Positions 15,847-23,986 of a DNA stretch of 64,000 nucleotides are shown here, in pieces. Location of the stretch: contig NZ_JAVDXN010000014.1 in NCBI RefSeq assembly GCF_031457955.1, positions 11,155-75,154 of the forward strand, read 5' to 3'. This DNA comes from Mixta sp031457955 (GTDB lineage Bacteria; Pseudomonadota; Gammaproteobacteria; Enterobacterales; Enterobacteriaceae). The notes under the pieces were generated by a model. It was not told the origin of the DNA. It saw only the letters and a program-made list of their open reading frames with translations, and made no database searches. The position numbers and the translations under genes were made by a program. Numbering within the stretch: position 1 is the stretch's first letter; the number at the start of each line of letters is the position of its first letter.

Positions 15847-16467
15847 ATGGATTCTATTGTGTATGTGGTTGACGATGATCATTCGGTTCGGCAATCCCTG
15901 GTTAGCCTGCTGACGGCTGAGGATTATCAGGTGGCCGCTTTCGCTTCTGCACAAACTTTTCTGGCTCACCCTTTTAGCCCAACGCCGGGCTGTTTGATCC
16001 TTGATATGAATATGCCGGAGGCGAACGGGTTTGACGTTACCGACGCGCTGACCCAGCTGGGTTATCTGATCCCGACGATTTTCCTTACCGGCTACGGCAC
16101 CATTCCGCTGACGGTAAAAGCGATGAAAGCGGGCGCGTATGAGTTTATGACCAAGCCCGCCGTTCCGCGCCTGCTGCTGCAGGCAGTCGCCGATGCGCTT
16201 AAGCTGGCGGAAAAGAATCTTGCCGCATCGCGGGAAAAGCAGGCGCTAAGCACCCGCTATGAATCCCTGACGCCGCGCGAACGCGAAGTATTGCAGCTGG
16301 CGATTGGCGGGCTGCTGAACAAGCAGATCGCCACGGCGCTGGGCGTCAGCGAAATCACCGCTAAGGTGCATAAGCGCCGGGTGATGGAGAAGATGGCGGT
16401 ACGCTCGCTGACCGATTTAGTCAGAGCCGCCGAGCGCCTGAATATTGTGAAAACCGGCAGCCGCTAG
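15847..16467 (+). CDS. FixJ/NarL-type response regulator (receiver + LuxR HTH)
   Basis: 206 residues. The receiver domain (1-120) has the acidic pocket VVDDDH, phospho-acceptor D53 in CLILDMNMPE, the FLTGYGT switch Thr and the KPA lysine. The C-terminal LuxR-type HTH (about 138-200) reads SLTPREREVLQLAIGG, QIATALGVSEITAKVHKRRV, MEKMAVRSLTDLVRA. It is a cytoplasmic transcription factor activated by phosphorylation. Convergent with, and 24 bases from the end of, the large hybrid histidine kinase gene, which is its probable partner. A likely target is the divergent hydrolase/amidohydrolase promoter region with the 23849 dyad. A Fur-like box lies upstream. Confidence 0.92.
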   Translation: MDSIVYVVDDDHSVRQSLVSLLTAEDYQVAAFASAQTFLAHPFSPTPGCLILDMNMPEANGFDVTDALTQLGYLIPTIFLTGYGTIPLTVKAMKAGAYEFMTKPAVPRLLLQAVADALKLAEKNLAASREKQALSTRYESLTPREREVLQLAIGGLLNKQIATALGVSEITAKVHKRRVMEKMAVRSLTDLVRAAERLNIVKTGSR

Positions 16468-16491
16468 CCTGCTGGCGGCATCATCCGGCGT

Positions 16492-19400
16492 TCAGTTCTC
16501 GCTCTCGCTCTCGGTCGGCAGCGTAAAGGTAAACAAACTGCCGTACGGCTGGCGACATTCGGCGGTGAGCTCGCCGCGATGTTTTTCAATAATGCCATAG
16601 CTGATGGTCAGCCCCATTCCCATGCCCTGCGCTTTCGTGGTGTAAAACGAATCAAACAGCCGCGCTTTTACCTCCGGGCAGAGGCCAATGCCGGTGTCAG
16701 CAATCTCCAGCCGGATCTTCCCTGCCGTCGGGTTTTCAGAACTCACGGTGAGCACGCGCGCGCGCTGGTGAATATCTGACATCGCGTCAATGGCGTTCAT
16801 CACCAGATTCAGCAGCACCTGCTGGATCTGCACGCTGTCGCCATAAATAAACGCCGCTTCCGCCTTGAGCGCATACTCCAGCACAATCTGCCGCCGCTCC
16901 AGCTCGCTGCGCGAAAGTGCCATAATGTGCCACACCAGATGATGTAAGTTGACGCGGGCGTAGCCTGAGGTTTGATTGCGGGTTAACGCCTGCAGGCCGC
17001 GAATAATATTTCCCGCCCGCTCCCCTTCGCTGATGATCTCTTCCAGACTGCTGCGCGCGTTGCTTAACATGGCCGGTTCGCGGCTTAGCCAGCGCAGGCT
17101 GGCGCCCGCATTGGCGACAATCGACATCAGCGGCTGATTAATTTCATGCGCAATCGAGGCGGTAAGCTGCCCGACGGTGGTTGCACGCGAGACGCGCGCC
17201 AGATCCGCCTGCGCCACGCGCACCGCATCTTCCGACTGCCGTCGGGCGGTGACGTCGGTAATGGTGCCGAAATATTCATCGATATCGCAGCCCTCGCCGA
17301 CCGGATTGCCGACACCCAAAATATAGCGACAGCTGCCGTCCGAACGGAAAATACGGAACTCGGCGCGCATGGAAACGCCGTTGTGGACGCTTGCCGTGAC
17401 CAGCGCGCTGATGCGCGGATGATCTTCCGGATGTACCCGCTGTAAAAAATCCACCATCGAAAGCGTGTGCTGGCTGGCCGGCAGGCCGAGGATCCGGGCG
17501 TACTCGTCGGAAACGGACATCAAATCCTGCTTTAGCTCCCAGCGCCAGGTGCCGGTGTTACTGATCTTTTCGCCCAGCATCAGCGACGTCTGACTGGCGC
17601 GCAGCTCTTTCTCTATCCGCCCGCGCTGAATATTCTCTTCCAGCAGTTCGGCATACAGCCGCGCCGTTTCCAGCGATACCGCCGCCTGCGCCGCCAGCAT
17701 CCTGACGATACGCGAATGCTCGGCGGTAAAAATATCCGGCATCAGACGGTTTTCCAGATAAAGCACGCCGACCATTCTTGCCTGCTTGTACATCGGCACG
17801 CACATCACCGCCGCGCCGGAGGTGACCAGATAGGCGTCCTGGCTGAACGGGCTGAAGGTTTCCGGCTTGCCGGTGCGAATCTCCTGGCCGGTACGCATCA
17901 CGGCGGCCAGCACCGACAGCGGCATATTGGTTGCCGTTGGTCGTTCTTTGACGATACGCACCTTCACGCCATCGGAAGTGGTTTCCGCCCATGCCTGGAT
18001 TTCCGGCAGATGGTTATCCAGAATGCGGATCAGCAGCCCGCGCTGCGCGCCCGCACGCTCCAGCAGCATCGTCATCAGAATATTGATCAACCGATCAAGG
18101 TTGATCTCTTCCGTCATGGCGCGTACCGCGCGCAGCACGCTCTCCAGATCGCGGATCGCCTCATTCTGGGCAAAGGCGATGGTGTCGTAAGGCGTGCTCT
18201 GCACCGATGGCGCCAGATGCGGCCAGAGCCGCTCCAGCTGCCGCAGTTTAGCCAGCGCTCCCCATCGGCGCCAGGCGGCAAATGCCCCTTTGAAATAGGC
18301 GTCTGACGCCACCTGCCAGCCGCAGGCTTTGGCAAAATGGCCGGCCAGCTCGTGTGCCAGCCCGTTAATCGGATGAAACTCCGCCTCGCCGGAGAGCCGG
18401 ATCGCCGTTTCATACTGCTCGACGGCCTGCCCATTACGCTGCTCCAGGCGCGCCAGCTCCGCGGCAATCAGCGCGGCCTTATCGGCAAAGGTGGCAGGAT
18501 TATGCTGCGCCCACTGATTAATGGTTTCATAGTGCGTCAGCAGTGCCTGGCGGTGCGCGCTGCTGAACGTTTCTGGCGTCAGCGGCAGCGTCAGCGTCAA
18601 CGCGCTGTAAAAGTGATAATCCAGCAGATGCAGATAGCCCGGCACCGCATAGGTCAGCGCGCCAGCCTCGGCAAGCGCACGGCTGGCCTGTGGATATTCG
18701 CCCGCCAGGAAATGGGACATGCCGCGATACAGCCAGAACCAAAAGCGCGTCAGCGCAATCGGCGCGCGACCATTCTCTGGGGCGATCAGCGCATCAGGAA
18801 GCACTTCCTCGCCGCTAAAGTGCGCCGACGAGGGATTACGCAGATGCGTCACATACAGCCGCTGGATCAGCAGCAGCACCTCGACATCGGGAAAGCGCAG
18901 CTTACGAATAAAGCTCAGCCCGCGTTCAAGGGTGGTCAGCATGCCGTCCAGGTGATCGCCGCGCGTGAGAAAATTCATGGTTTGGTGACGAATAATAAAA
19001 CAGGCGACGGTCAGATCGCCGTGATCGACCGCGACGGTGAAGCAGTTTTTGGCATGCGCCACGGTTTGACTCAGCGGCTCTACCCAGGCGCTGGCGAGAT
19101 CCAGCGCCAGCAGCGTGCGCCCGCGAAAGCGATGAAACGGATGCTGCATCACCAGATCGCATCCCAGCAGGCTGTATTGCAGGCCCTGCGGATAAGCATC
19201 GTAACGCCGCCCCAGCAGCACGCCATACCAGCCGAGCGCGGTGGTGGATGCGCCGCACAGCCCGCGATCGAGCGTCATCTCCAGCACCTGACAGAGTATT
19301 AAAAAATGCAGGCGCGGGCTGGCGAACGCGGCGAACATGCTGGCGCTGATCATCAGGTTCATAATGGCTTCTGCTTCGCCATCTTCCACCATCGGTAACG

Positions 19401-22044
19401 TGCGAAATAGAGCAAGATCGCCGCCGATGCGCGCCTCAAGCGCCTGACGCGCCGCCAGGCATTGTCGATCGTCGGTATCGCGGCTCAGATGGATACCAAA
19501 CACCGCCAGCCAGGCCAGCGCGGTCTCCAGCGCCAGCGCCATATTCGACTGGCGCATATGCACTTCCGCCAGCATACCGGCCGCCAGCGCTTTTTGCTCG
19601 CGGCTGCCGGGCATACTCATTAGCTGGTTACAGAGCGTCAGCGTCGCAGGCAGGTTGCCCTGTAAAAATTCGCACTCCGCCTGCTGGAAGTCGAGCATAA
19701 AGGCGTCATCCGATGCGGGCTGCGGCGCATCCGGCTGTAGTGTTTTCGCCGTGCGCAGATAGCGCACCGCCGAAGCGTAATCACCGGTGCTTTTAGCGCG
19801 TTGCGCGGCGCGACAGCAAACGGCGCGATAGCGATCGCGATCCGGGGTAGTACGCAGATCGTCGATGGCGCAGGTAATATGGTGCACCGCCAGAAACAGC
19901 GTGTCGTTGTTATCGTGTTGGCTTAGCGTATCGGTTAGCTGACGGGCGGCGGCAACGTTAAGCCGACAAATCTCTTCCGGCTCCAGCAGCGCCTGCGCCG
20001 CCTTATGCAGGCGATCGTGCGTAAACGCATACTCATCTCCGGCAAGGGTAATCAGGCGCGCGGCGATGGCGGGCTGGAGCTGTTCCCGCAGGCAGTTGAG
20101 CGAAATATTCTGTAGCTGGCTGAGCAGCGCCAGCTTGCCGCTGCCGCCGACGCTGGCGAAACAGCCGAGCAGCTTGCGCGTCGGCAACGGCAGTTCAGCC
20201 AGCTGCTGAAGCATCAGGCTGGTAACGTTTTCGGTATAGTTACGCGCCCGAATCGCCGCCAGGTCGTAATGCCATTTGCCGTGCTGCGGATGGTGGATAA
20301 CCAGGCCATCCTGCACGATACGGCGAAAAAATTCATGGACAAACAGCGGATTGCCGCCGGTTTTCTCATGGATAAGCGCCGCCAGCTCGCTCAGGCCTGC
20401 GGCGCGCGTTTGAAACAGCTCGGCCAGCCAGCGCGCTATCGCTTTAACGCCGAGCGGCTGCGGCCTGATTTCCACCAGGTGACCGGCGGCGGCGCGCAGT
20501 CCCGTCAGCTGTGGCTCAGCGCCGCTTTCCGCATCGCAGTGCGACATCACCATCAGCAGCGGCAGCGCCGCGCTGTTTTCCGCCAGATACTCCAGCAGCT
20601 GTAAACTGGCCTGATCGAGCCAGTGAATATCATCGATAATCAGCACCAGCGGACGCCCCGGCGTGGCAAACGCCGTCACCAGGCAGTGCGCCATCTGATT
20701 AAAACGCAGGCGCGCATCGGCAGAGTGCATATCGGCAGGCAACAGCGGCTTGCTTGCCAGCAGCAGCCCCAGCTCCGGCACCAGATTCACCGCCAGCCCG
20801 ACATGGCTTCCCAGCGCCTGACGCAGTCGCATTTTCCACCCGCTGACTTCAACCGCGCCCAGACCGAGCAGGTAAAGCGTCAGCGAGCGAAAGGCGGCGG
20901 CGATCGCCGCATAGGGCAGCACCGGCGAATATTGATCGGCCTTGCCGACGGCGAGCAGCGCCGGTTTATGCTGAATTTTTTTTAACGCTGAGGCGATTAA
21001 CGAGGATTTACCGCTACCCTGCGGCCCGCTAACGATAGCCAGCGCGGAACGGTTCACCGCGGCAACCCGCTCAAAAGCGGCCAGCAGTTGCCCTTCCTGC
21101 GGATGATGTAGATAAAGGTTATCCGTCAGCCAGCGGGCGGGAACGCGATCCTGTAGTCCTGGCGTAAACGCCGCGATCTCTTGCTGTGGCGAAAGGGTCG
21201 CCTGGCAGCGGCGCAGATCGGCGATAAGTCCGCTCACGGTCTGGTAACGATTGGCGGGCGATTTTTCCAGCAGGCGCAAAATAATCACGGAAAGCATTGG
21301 CGGGATCGCGGCGCACAGCTGATGAGGCGGCCGGGGCGCAGAGGCGATATGGTGATGCGCCCACTCCGCCTGCCCGCCTTCGCTGAGATCAAAAGGCAGC
21401 GAGCCGGTCAGCAGCTCATAGAGCACAATACCCAGGCTGTAGAGATCGCTGCGGCTGTCCACCGCGTCACGGGTGCGCGTGGTGTGTTCCGGCGACATAT
21501 AGGCCAGCGTCCCGCCGGAGACATTCAGGCGCGTCTGCGCAGCGCTTTCAGCGGTGACGGTGAGGCCAAATCCGCCCAACCGCCATTCGCCGTCGGGATC
21601 GATAAAAAAGTTGCCCGGCTTGATATCGTTATGAATCAATCCCAGCGCGTGCATCTGCCGCAGCGGCTGACAGAGGCGCACCGCCTGCGCTAAAAAATCG
21701 GCAATCGCGCTGATTCTGACTCGCGCCAGCGTTTTAAAAGCAAAAGAGGCGTAGACCAACGCGTAACGACCGTGATGCAGCGTCGCGCCGATCGGCATTA
21801 CCGCCCAGTCATGGGTGAGCTGCGCGCGCAGCGAAAACTCATTTTTCAGCAGCGGGATCGCCTGAAACGCGCTCTCTTCGCTGGCCGCGCTGGCGATGAT
21901 AAAGGGGTCCGCGCCATGCAGCGGCTGGCAAAGCGTCCAGGCAATCGGGCCTTCCTGCGCCAGCGGCGTGAAAATAATGTCATCGCTTAAGGCGAAAACT
22001 TCGGCGTCCATCATTTTTCCGGCGTCGGAAAGTTTCTCGCTCAT
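16492..22044 (-). CDS. Hybrid Ser/Thr kinase-like / AAA ATPase / sensor histidine kinase
   Basis: 1850 residues, cytoplasmic, no membrane helices seen. Domains in order: protein-kinase-like (about 20-285) with catalytic-loop LIHNDIKPGN (D140, K142, N145), LAYMSPEH and SDLYSLGIVLYELLTG; AAA/STAND ATPase with Walker A SGPQGSGKSS (about 338) and Walker B LVLIIDDIHWLD (about 467); a long helical TPR-like region (about 700-1280); GAF (about 1300-1465); PAS (about 1495-1600); HisKA with H-box TASIAHEINQPL (His near 1630); and HATPase with NLVMNAIDAM and ADTGIGL. In the kinase domain the DFG Asp is replaced (GGFG, residues 157-160) and no clear beta-3 lysine motif is visible, so it may be a pseudokinase. 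Start codon overlaps the upstream receiver gene (ATGA). Similar proteins are annotated as trifunctional kinase/ATP-binding/histidine kinase. Confidence 0.93.
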   Translation of the reverse strand: MSEKLSDAGKMMDAEVFALSDDIIFTPLAQEGPIAWTLCQPLHGADPFIIASAASEESAFQAIPLLKNEFSLRAQLTHDWAVMPIGATLHHGRYALVYASFAFKTLARVRISAIADFLAQAVRLCQPLRQMHALGLIHNDIKPGNFFIDPDGEWRLGGFGLTVTAESAAQTRLNVSGGTLAYMSPEHTTRTRDAVDSRSDLYSLGIVLYELLTGSLPFDLSEGGQAEWAHHHIASAPRPPHQLCAAIPPMLSVIILRLLEKSPANRYQTVSGLIADLRRCQATLSPQQEIAAFTPGLQDRVPARWLTDNLYLHHPQEGQLLAAFERVAAVNRSALAIVSGPQGSGKSSLIASALKKIQHKPALLAVGKADQYSPVLPYAAIAAAFRSLTLYLLGLGAVEVSGWKMRLRQALGSHVGLAVNLVPELGLLLASKPLLPADMHSADARLRFNQMAHCLVTAFATPGRPLVLIIDDIHWLDQASLQLLEYLAENSAALPLLMVMSHCDAESGAEPQLTGLRAAAGHLVEIRPQPLGVKAIARWLAELFQTRAAGLSELAALIHEKTGGNPLFVHEFFRRIVQDGLVIHHPQHGKWHYDLAAIRARNYTENVTSLMLQQLAELPLPTRKLLGCFASVGGSGKLALLSQLQNISLNCLREQLQPAIAARLITLAGDEYAFTHDRLHKAAQALLEPEEICRLNVAAARQLTDTLSQHDNNDTLFLAVHHITCAIDDLRTTPDRDRYRAVCCRAAQRAKSTGDYASAVRYLRTAKTLQPDAPQPASDDAFMLDFQQAECEFLQGNLPATLTLCNQLMSMPGSREQKALAAGMLAEVHMRQSNMALALETALAWLAVFGIHLSRDTDDRQCLAARQALEARIGGDLALFRTLPMVEDGEAEAIMNLMISASMFAAFASPRLHFLILCQVLEMTLDRGLCGASTTALGWYGVLLGRRYDAYPQGLQYSLLGCDLVMQHPFHRFRGRTLLALDLASAWVEPLSQTVAHAKNCFTVAVDHGDLTVACFIIRHQTMNFLTRGDHLDGMLTTLERGLSFIRKLRFPDVEVLLLIQRLYVTHLRNPSSAHFSGEEVLPDALIAPENGRAPIALTRFWFWLYRGMSHFLAGEYPQASRALAEAGALTYAVPGYLHLLDYHFYSALTLTLPLTPETFSSAHRQALLTHYETINQWAQHNPATFADKAALIAAELARLEQRNGQAVEQYETAIRLSGEAEFHPINGLAHELAGHFAKACGWQVASDAYFKGAFAAWRRWGALAKLRQLERLWPHLAPSVQSTPYDTIAFAQNEAIRDLESVLRAVRAMTEEINLDRLINILMTMLLERAGAQRGLLIRILDNHLPEIQAWAETTSDGVKVRIVKERPTATNMPLSVLAAVMRTGQEIRTGKPETFSPFSQDAYLVTSGAAVMCVPMYKQARMVGVLYLENRLMPDIFTAEHSRIVRMLAAQAAVSLETARLYAELLEENIQRGRIEKELRASQTSLMLGEKISNTGTWRWELKQDLMSVSDEYARILGLPASQHTLSMVDFLQRVHPEDHPRISALVTASVHNGVSMRAEFRIFRSDGSCRYILGVGNPVGEGCDIDEYFGTITDVTARRQSEDAVRVAQADLARVSRATTVGQLTASIAHEINQPLMSIVANAGASLRWLSREPAMLSNARSSLEEIISEGERAGNIIRGLQALTRNQTSGYARVNLHHLVWHIMALSRSELERRQIVLEYALKAEAAFIYGDSVQIQQVLLNLVMNAIDAMSDIHQRARVLTVSSENPTAGKIRLEIADTGIGLCPEVKARLFDSFYTTKAQGMGMGLTISYGIIEKHRGELTAECRQPYGSLFTFTLPTESESEN

Positions 22045-22427
22045 CGGCGCTCCTCGCGGGCAGAGAGTTCACGACGAATATAATCCAGCAGCGTATCCAC
22101 GTTAATCGGTTTACGTAAAAAGGTGACCGCGCCGAGGTTAATGGCGTACCACAGCATGTTTTCATCGCCGTGACCGGAGATAAAAATCACCGGCGGCGGA
22201 GTGGTTTGCGCAATCAGCTGACGATAAAGCTCCAGACCGCTCATGCCCTTTAGTTTGACATCCAGAATAAGCAGCGCCGCGTCGGCCCGCGCGTTGTCAT
22301 CCTGCAGAAACGCCTCCGCAGATTCAAACGCCTCGGTTTCGTAACCGTCCGACTGCAATAAATTGCATAGCCCGCTGCGCACGGAAGGTTCATCGTCAAC
22401 AATGACAATGCACGGTGACAGCCTCAT
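22041..22427 (-). CDS. Single-domain response regulator (receiver only)
   Basis: 128 residues, one CheY-like receiver: IVIVDDEPSVRSGL acidic pocket, phospho-acceptor Asp in LLILDVKLKGMSG (about residue 56), VIFISGHGDE and FLRKPIN with the conserved Lys. No output domain. The stop codon overlaps the start of the hybrid kinase by 4 bases, so it is translationally coupled to it. It may be an intermediate in a phosphorelay, a phosphate sink, or an allosteric regulator of the kinase, with the FixJ-type regulator as the DNA-binding end. Confidence 0.92.
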   Translation of the reverse strand: MRLSPCIVIVDDEPSVRSGLCNLLQSDGYETEAFESAEAFLQDDNARADAALLILDVKLKGMSGLELYRQLIAQTTPPPVIFISGHGDENMLWYAINLGAVTFLRKPINVDTLLDYIRRELSAREERR

Positions 22428-22475
22428 GCGGTGATCCCCTGTCTGAATTCACGCGAACGTGAGTGGCGCTCTTTC

Positions 22476-22730
22476 TTAAGGTTTGCTTTCGCCTTCAGGA
22501 GGAGGAGTGCCGCTGATTTTAGGCACGCATTCATGACGAAACCATGCCAGTGTGACCGGTTGACGCTGCATAAGCCGTCGGCATACCGGAATAAGCTGCT
22601 CGCCAACCAGCATGCCGAACAGCCCCAGCAGAGCGATAATCGGCGGCGCTGGCGACTGAACATGCATTGCGCTGTAGATGACACCGGCCAGCAGGCCGGT
22701 CGCCAGCGAAACAAGATAAGATTTCAACAT
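22476..22730 (-). CDS. XapX domain (DUF1427) membrane protein, second copy
   Basis: 84 residues from the ATG at 22730. Two membrane segments: YLVSLATGLLAGVIYSAMHV and IIALLGLFGMLVGEQLIP, with the family motif QSPAPPIIALLGLFGML between and into the second helix. The tail (RRLMQRQ to PEGESKP) is longer than usual and polar, with HECVP. Begins 2 bases after the stop of the other XapX gene, with 48 bases to the receiver gene downstream. Function of the family is not established; the pairing suggests a heteromeric membrane complex in this regulated operon. Confidence 0.8.
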   Translation of the reverse strand: MLKSYLVSLATGLLAGVIYSAMHVQSPAPPIIALLGLFGMLVGEQLIPVCRRLMQRQPVTLAWFRHECVPKISGTPPPEGESKP

Positions 22731-22732
22731 AA

Positions 22733-22942
22733 TCAGCCCGTGCGCGTATAGAGCGACGTCGCCTGCGTGACGTCGTGAGCGGCGTAAGCCTCCAGCGCCG
22801 CGCTGGTCAGCCAGCCGCCAATCAGCATGCCCAACAGCCCCACCAGCGCAATGGCGGGCGGAGCCGGGGATCGCACTTTCAGCAGTGCATAGAGCAAACC
22901 AATAACCACGCCTGCGCCCAGGGAGAGCAGCCCTGCGGTCAT
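22733..22942 (-). CDS. XapX domain (DUF1427) membrane protein, first copy
   Basis: 69 residues with two membrane helices: LLSLGAGVVIGLLYALLKV, then RSPAPPAIALVGLLGMLIGG, which is the XapX signature, and a short polar end. It lies 58 bases downstream of the YcaC-like hydrolase and immediately upstream of a related second copy. Probably an inner-membrane protein expressed with the hydrolase. Confidence 0.82.
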   Translation of the reverse strand: MTAGLLSLGAGVVIGLLYALLKVRSPAPPAIALVGLLGMLIGGWLTSAALEAYAAHDVTQATSLYTRTG

Positions 22943-23000
22943 GATGTTTCTCCCTTTTATCGTTGCTGCGGCTGGCCGAACAGGGCCAGCCTGCGGGCAA

Positions 23001-23690
23001 TTATTTGTTGGCCGGAGCCGGTGCCAGCGTGCGATGCGCGCCTTTTGCGCGAGCTGGGGTTTTATGCACCATGGTGTAGGCGTAATCCACGCCCATGCCG
23101 TAAGCGCCGGAGTGCTCTTTAACGATATCCATCACGGCGTTGTAGGTCTCTTTATGCGCCCAGTCACGCTGCCACTCCAGCATCACCTGCTGCCAGGTCA
23201 CCGGCACTACGCCCGCCTGGATCATGCGCTGCATAGAGAAGTCGTGCGCGTCTTTCGAGGTGCCGCCTGAGGCATCCGCCACCATATAGATTTCGTAGTC
23301 GCCTTCCAGCATGGCGCACAGGGCAAAGGTGTTGTTGCACACTTCGGTCCACAGACCGGCGACCACCACCTTTTTCTTGCCGTTTTTCGCCAGCGCATCG
23401 CGGACTTTCTGGTCGTCCCAGGAGTTCATTGAGGTACGTTCCAGAATGTCATGCTCCGGGAACACGTCCAGCAGCTCCGGGAAGGTATTACCGGAAAAAC
23501 TCTCGGTTTCCACCGTGGTGATGGTGGTGGGAATGTTAAAGACTTTGGCCGCTTTCGCCAGGCCCACAACGTTGTTTTTCAATACCTGGCGGTCGATGGA
23601 CTGGACGCCGAATGCCATTTGCGGCTGTTGATCAATAAAAATCAGCTGGCTGTTTTCAGGCGTCAGAACTTCAAGCTTAGCGTTGGTCAT
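23001..23690 (-). CDS. Isochorismatase-like cysteine hydrolase (YcaC family)
   Basis: 229 residues from the ATG MTNAKLEVLTPEN; an in-frame ATG four codons earlier is possible. Isochorismatase-like fold with the Asp of LIFIDQQPQMAFGV, then VVVAGLWTEVCNNTFAL with the nucleophile Cys, GDYEIYMVADASGG and QAGVVPVTWQQVMLEWQRDW. The C-terminal 40 residues (GVDYAYTMVHK, ending ALAPAPANK-like) extend past the E. coli YcaC core. Family members hydrolyse amides; the substrate is unknown. First gene of a minus-strand operon with the two XapX genes, the receiver and the hybrid kinase, and divergent from the amidohydrolase gene across a 6-2-6 dyad. Confidence 0.9.
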   Translation of the reverse strand: MTNAKLEVLTPENSQLIFIDQQPQMAFGVQSIDRQVLKNNVVGLAKAAKVFNIPTTITTVETESFSGNTFPELLDVFPEHDILERTSMNSWDDQKVRDALAKNGKKKVVVAGLWTEVCNNTFALCAMLEGDYEIYMVADASGGTSKDAHDFSMQRMIQAGVVPVTWQQVMLEWQRDWAHKETYNAVMDIVKEHSGAYGMGVDYAYTMVHKTPARAKGAHRTLAPAPANK

Positions 23691-23848
23691 GAGAATACCC
23701 ATTTGAGGTTTAAGTAAAAGAGTCCGCGCAACGGCATGCGGAAAACGTGCTGACAGCCGGTACAGTCATCAGATAGAAGGCTGAGCTGCGCTGTCGGAGT
23801 GAATAGTAAGAGGGGTTGGCGGGGCGGGCTATTATCTCTGTGTATAAC

Positions 23849-23862
23849 TATACGTTCGTATA
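23849..23862. promoter_or_regulatory. Perfect dyad, candidate operator
   Basis: TATACG-TT-CGTATA, a perfect six-base inverted repeat with a 2-base spacer. It sits 159 bases from the hydrolase start and 125 bases from the amidohydrolase start, in the only intergenic space between the divergent units. A plausible site for the FixJ/LuxR-type regulator; binding is inferred. Confidence 0.5.
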
Positions 23863-23986
23863 ATAGACGCTGCTTTCCACAGCCGACCATAATCCTGGCA
23901 ACTTCCGTGTACTGCTCTGCCTGAGCAGCGCGCCCTTTTGTCCGGCGGTTTTTCGCCTTTGCCGGACGTTTCAGACAGGAGGATCT

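Noticed and set aside
18337..19302. 321-codon plus frame opposite the TPR part of the hybrid kinase
   Set aside because: Basic low-complexity translation typical of antisense GC-rich DNA.
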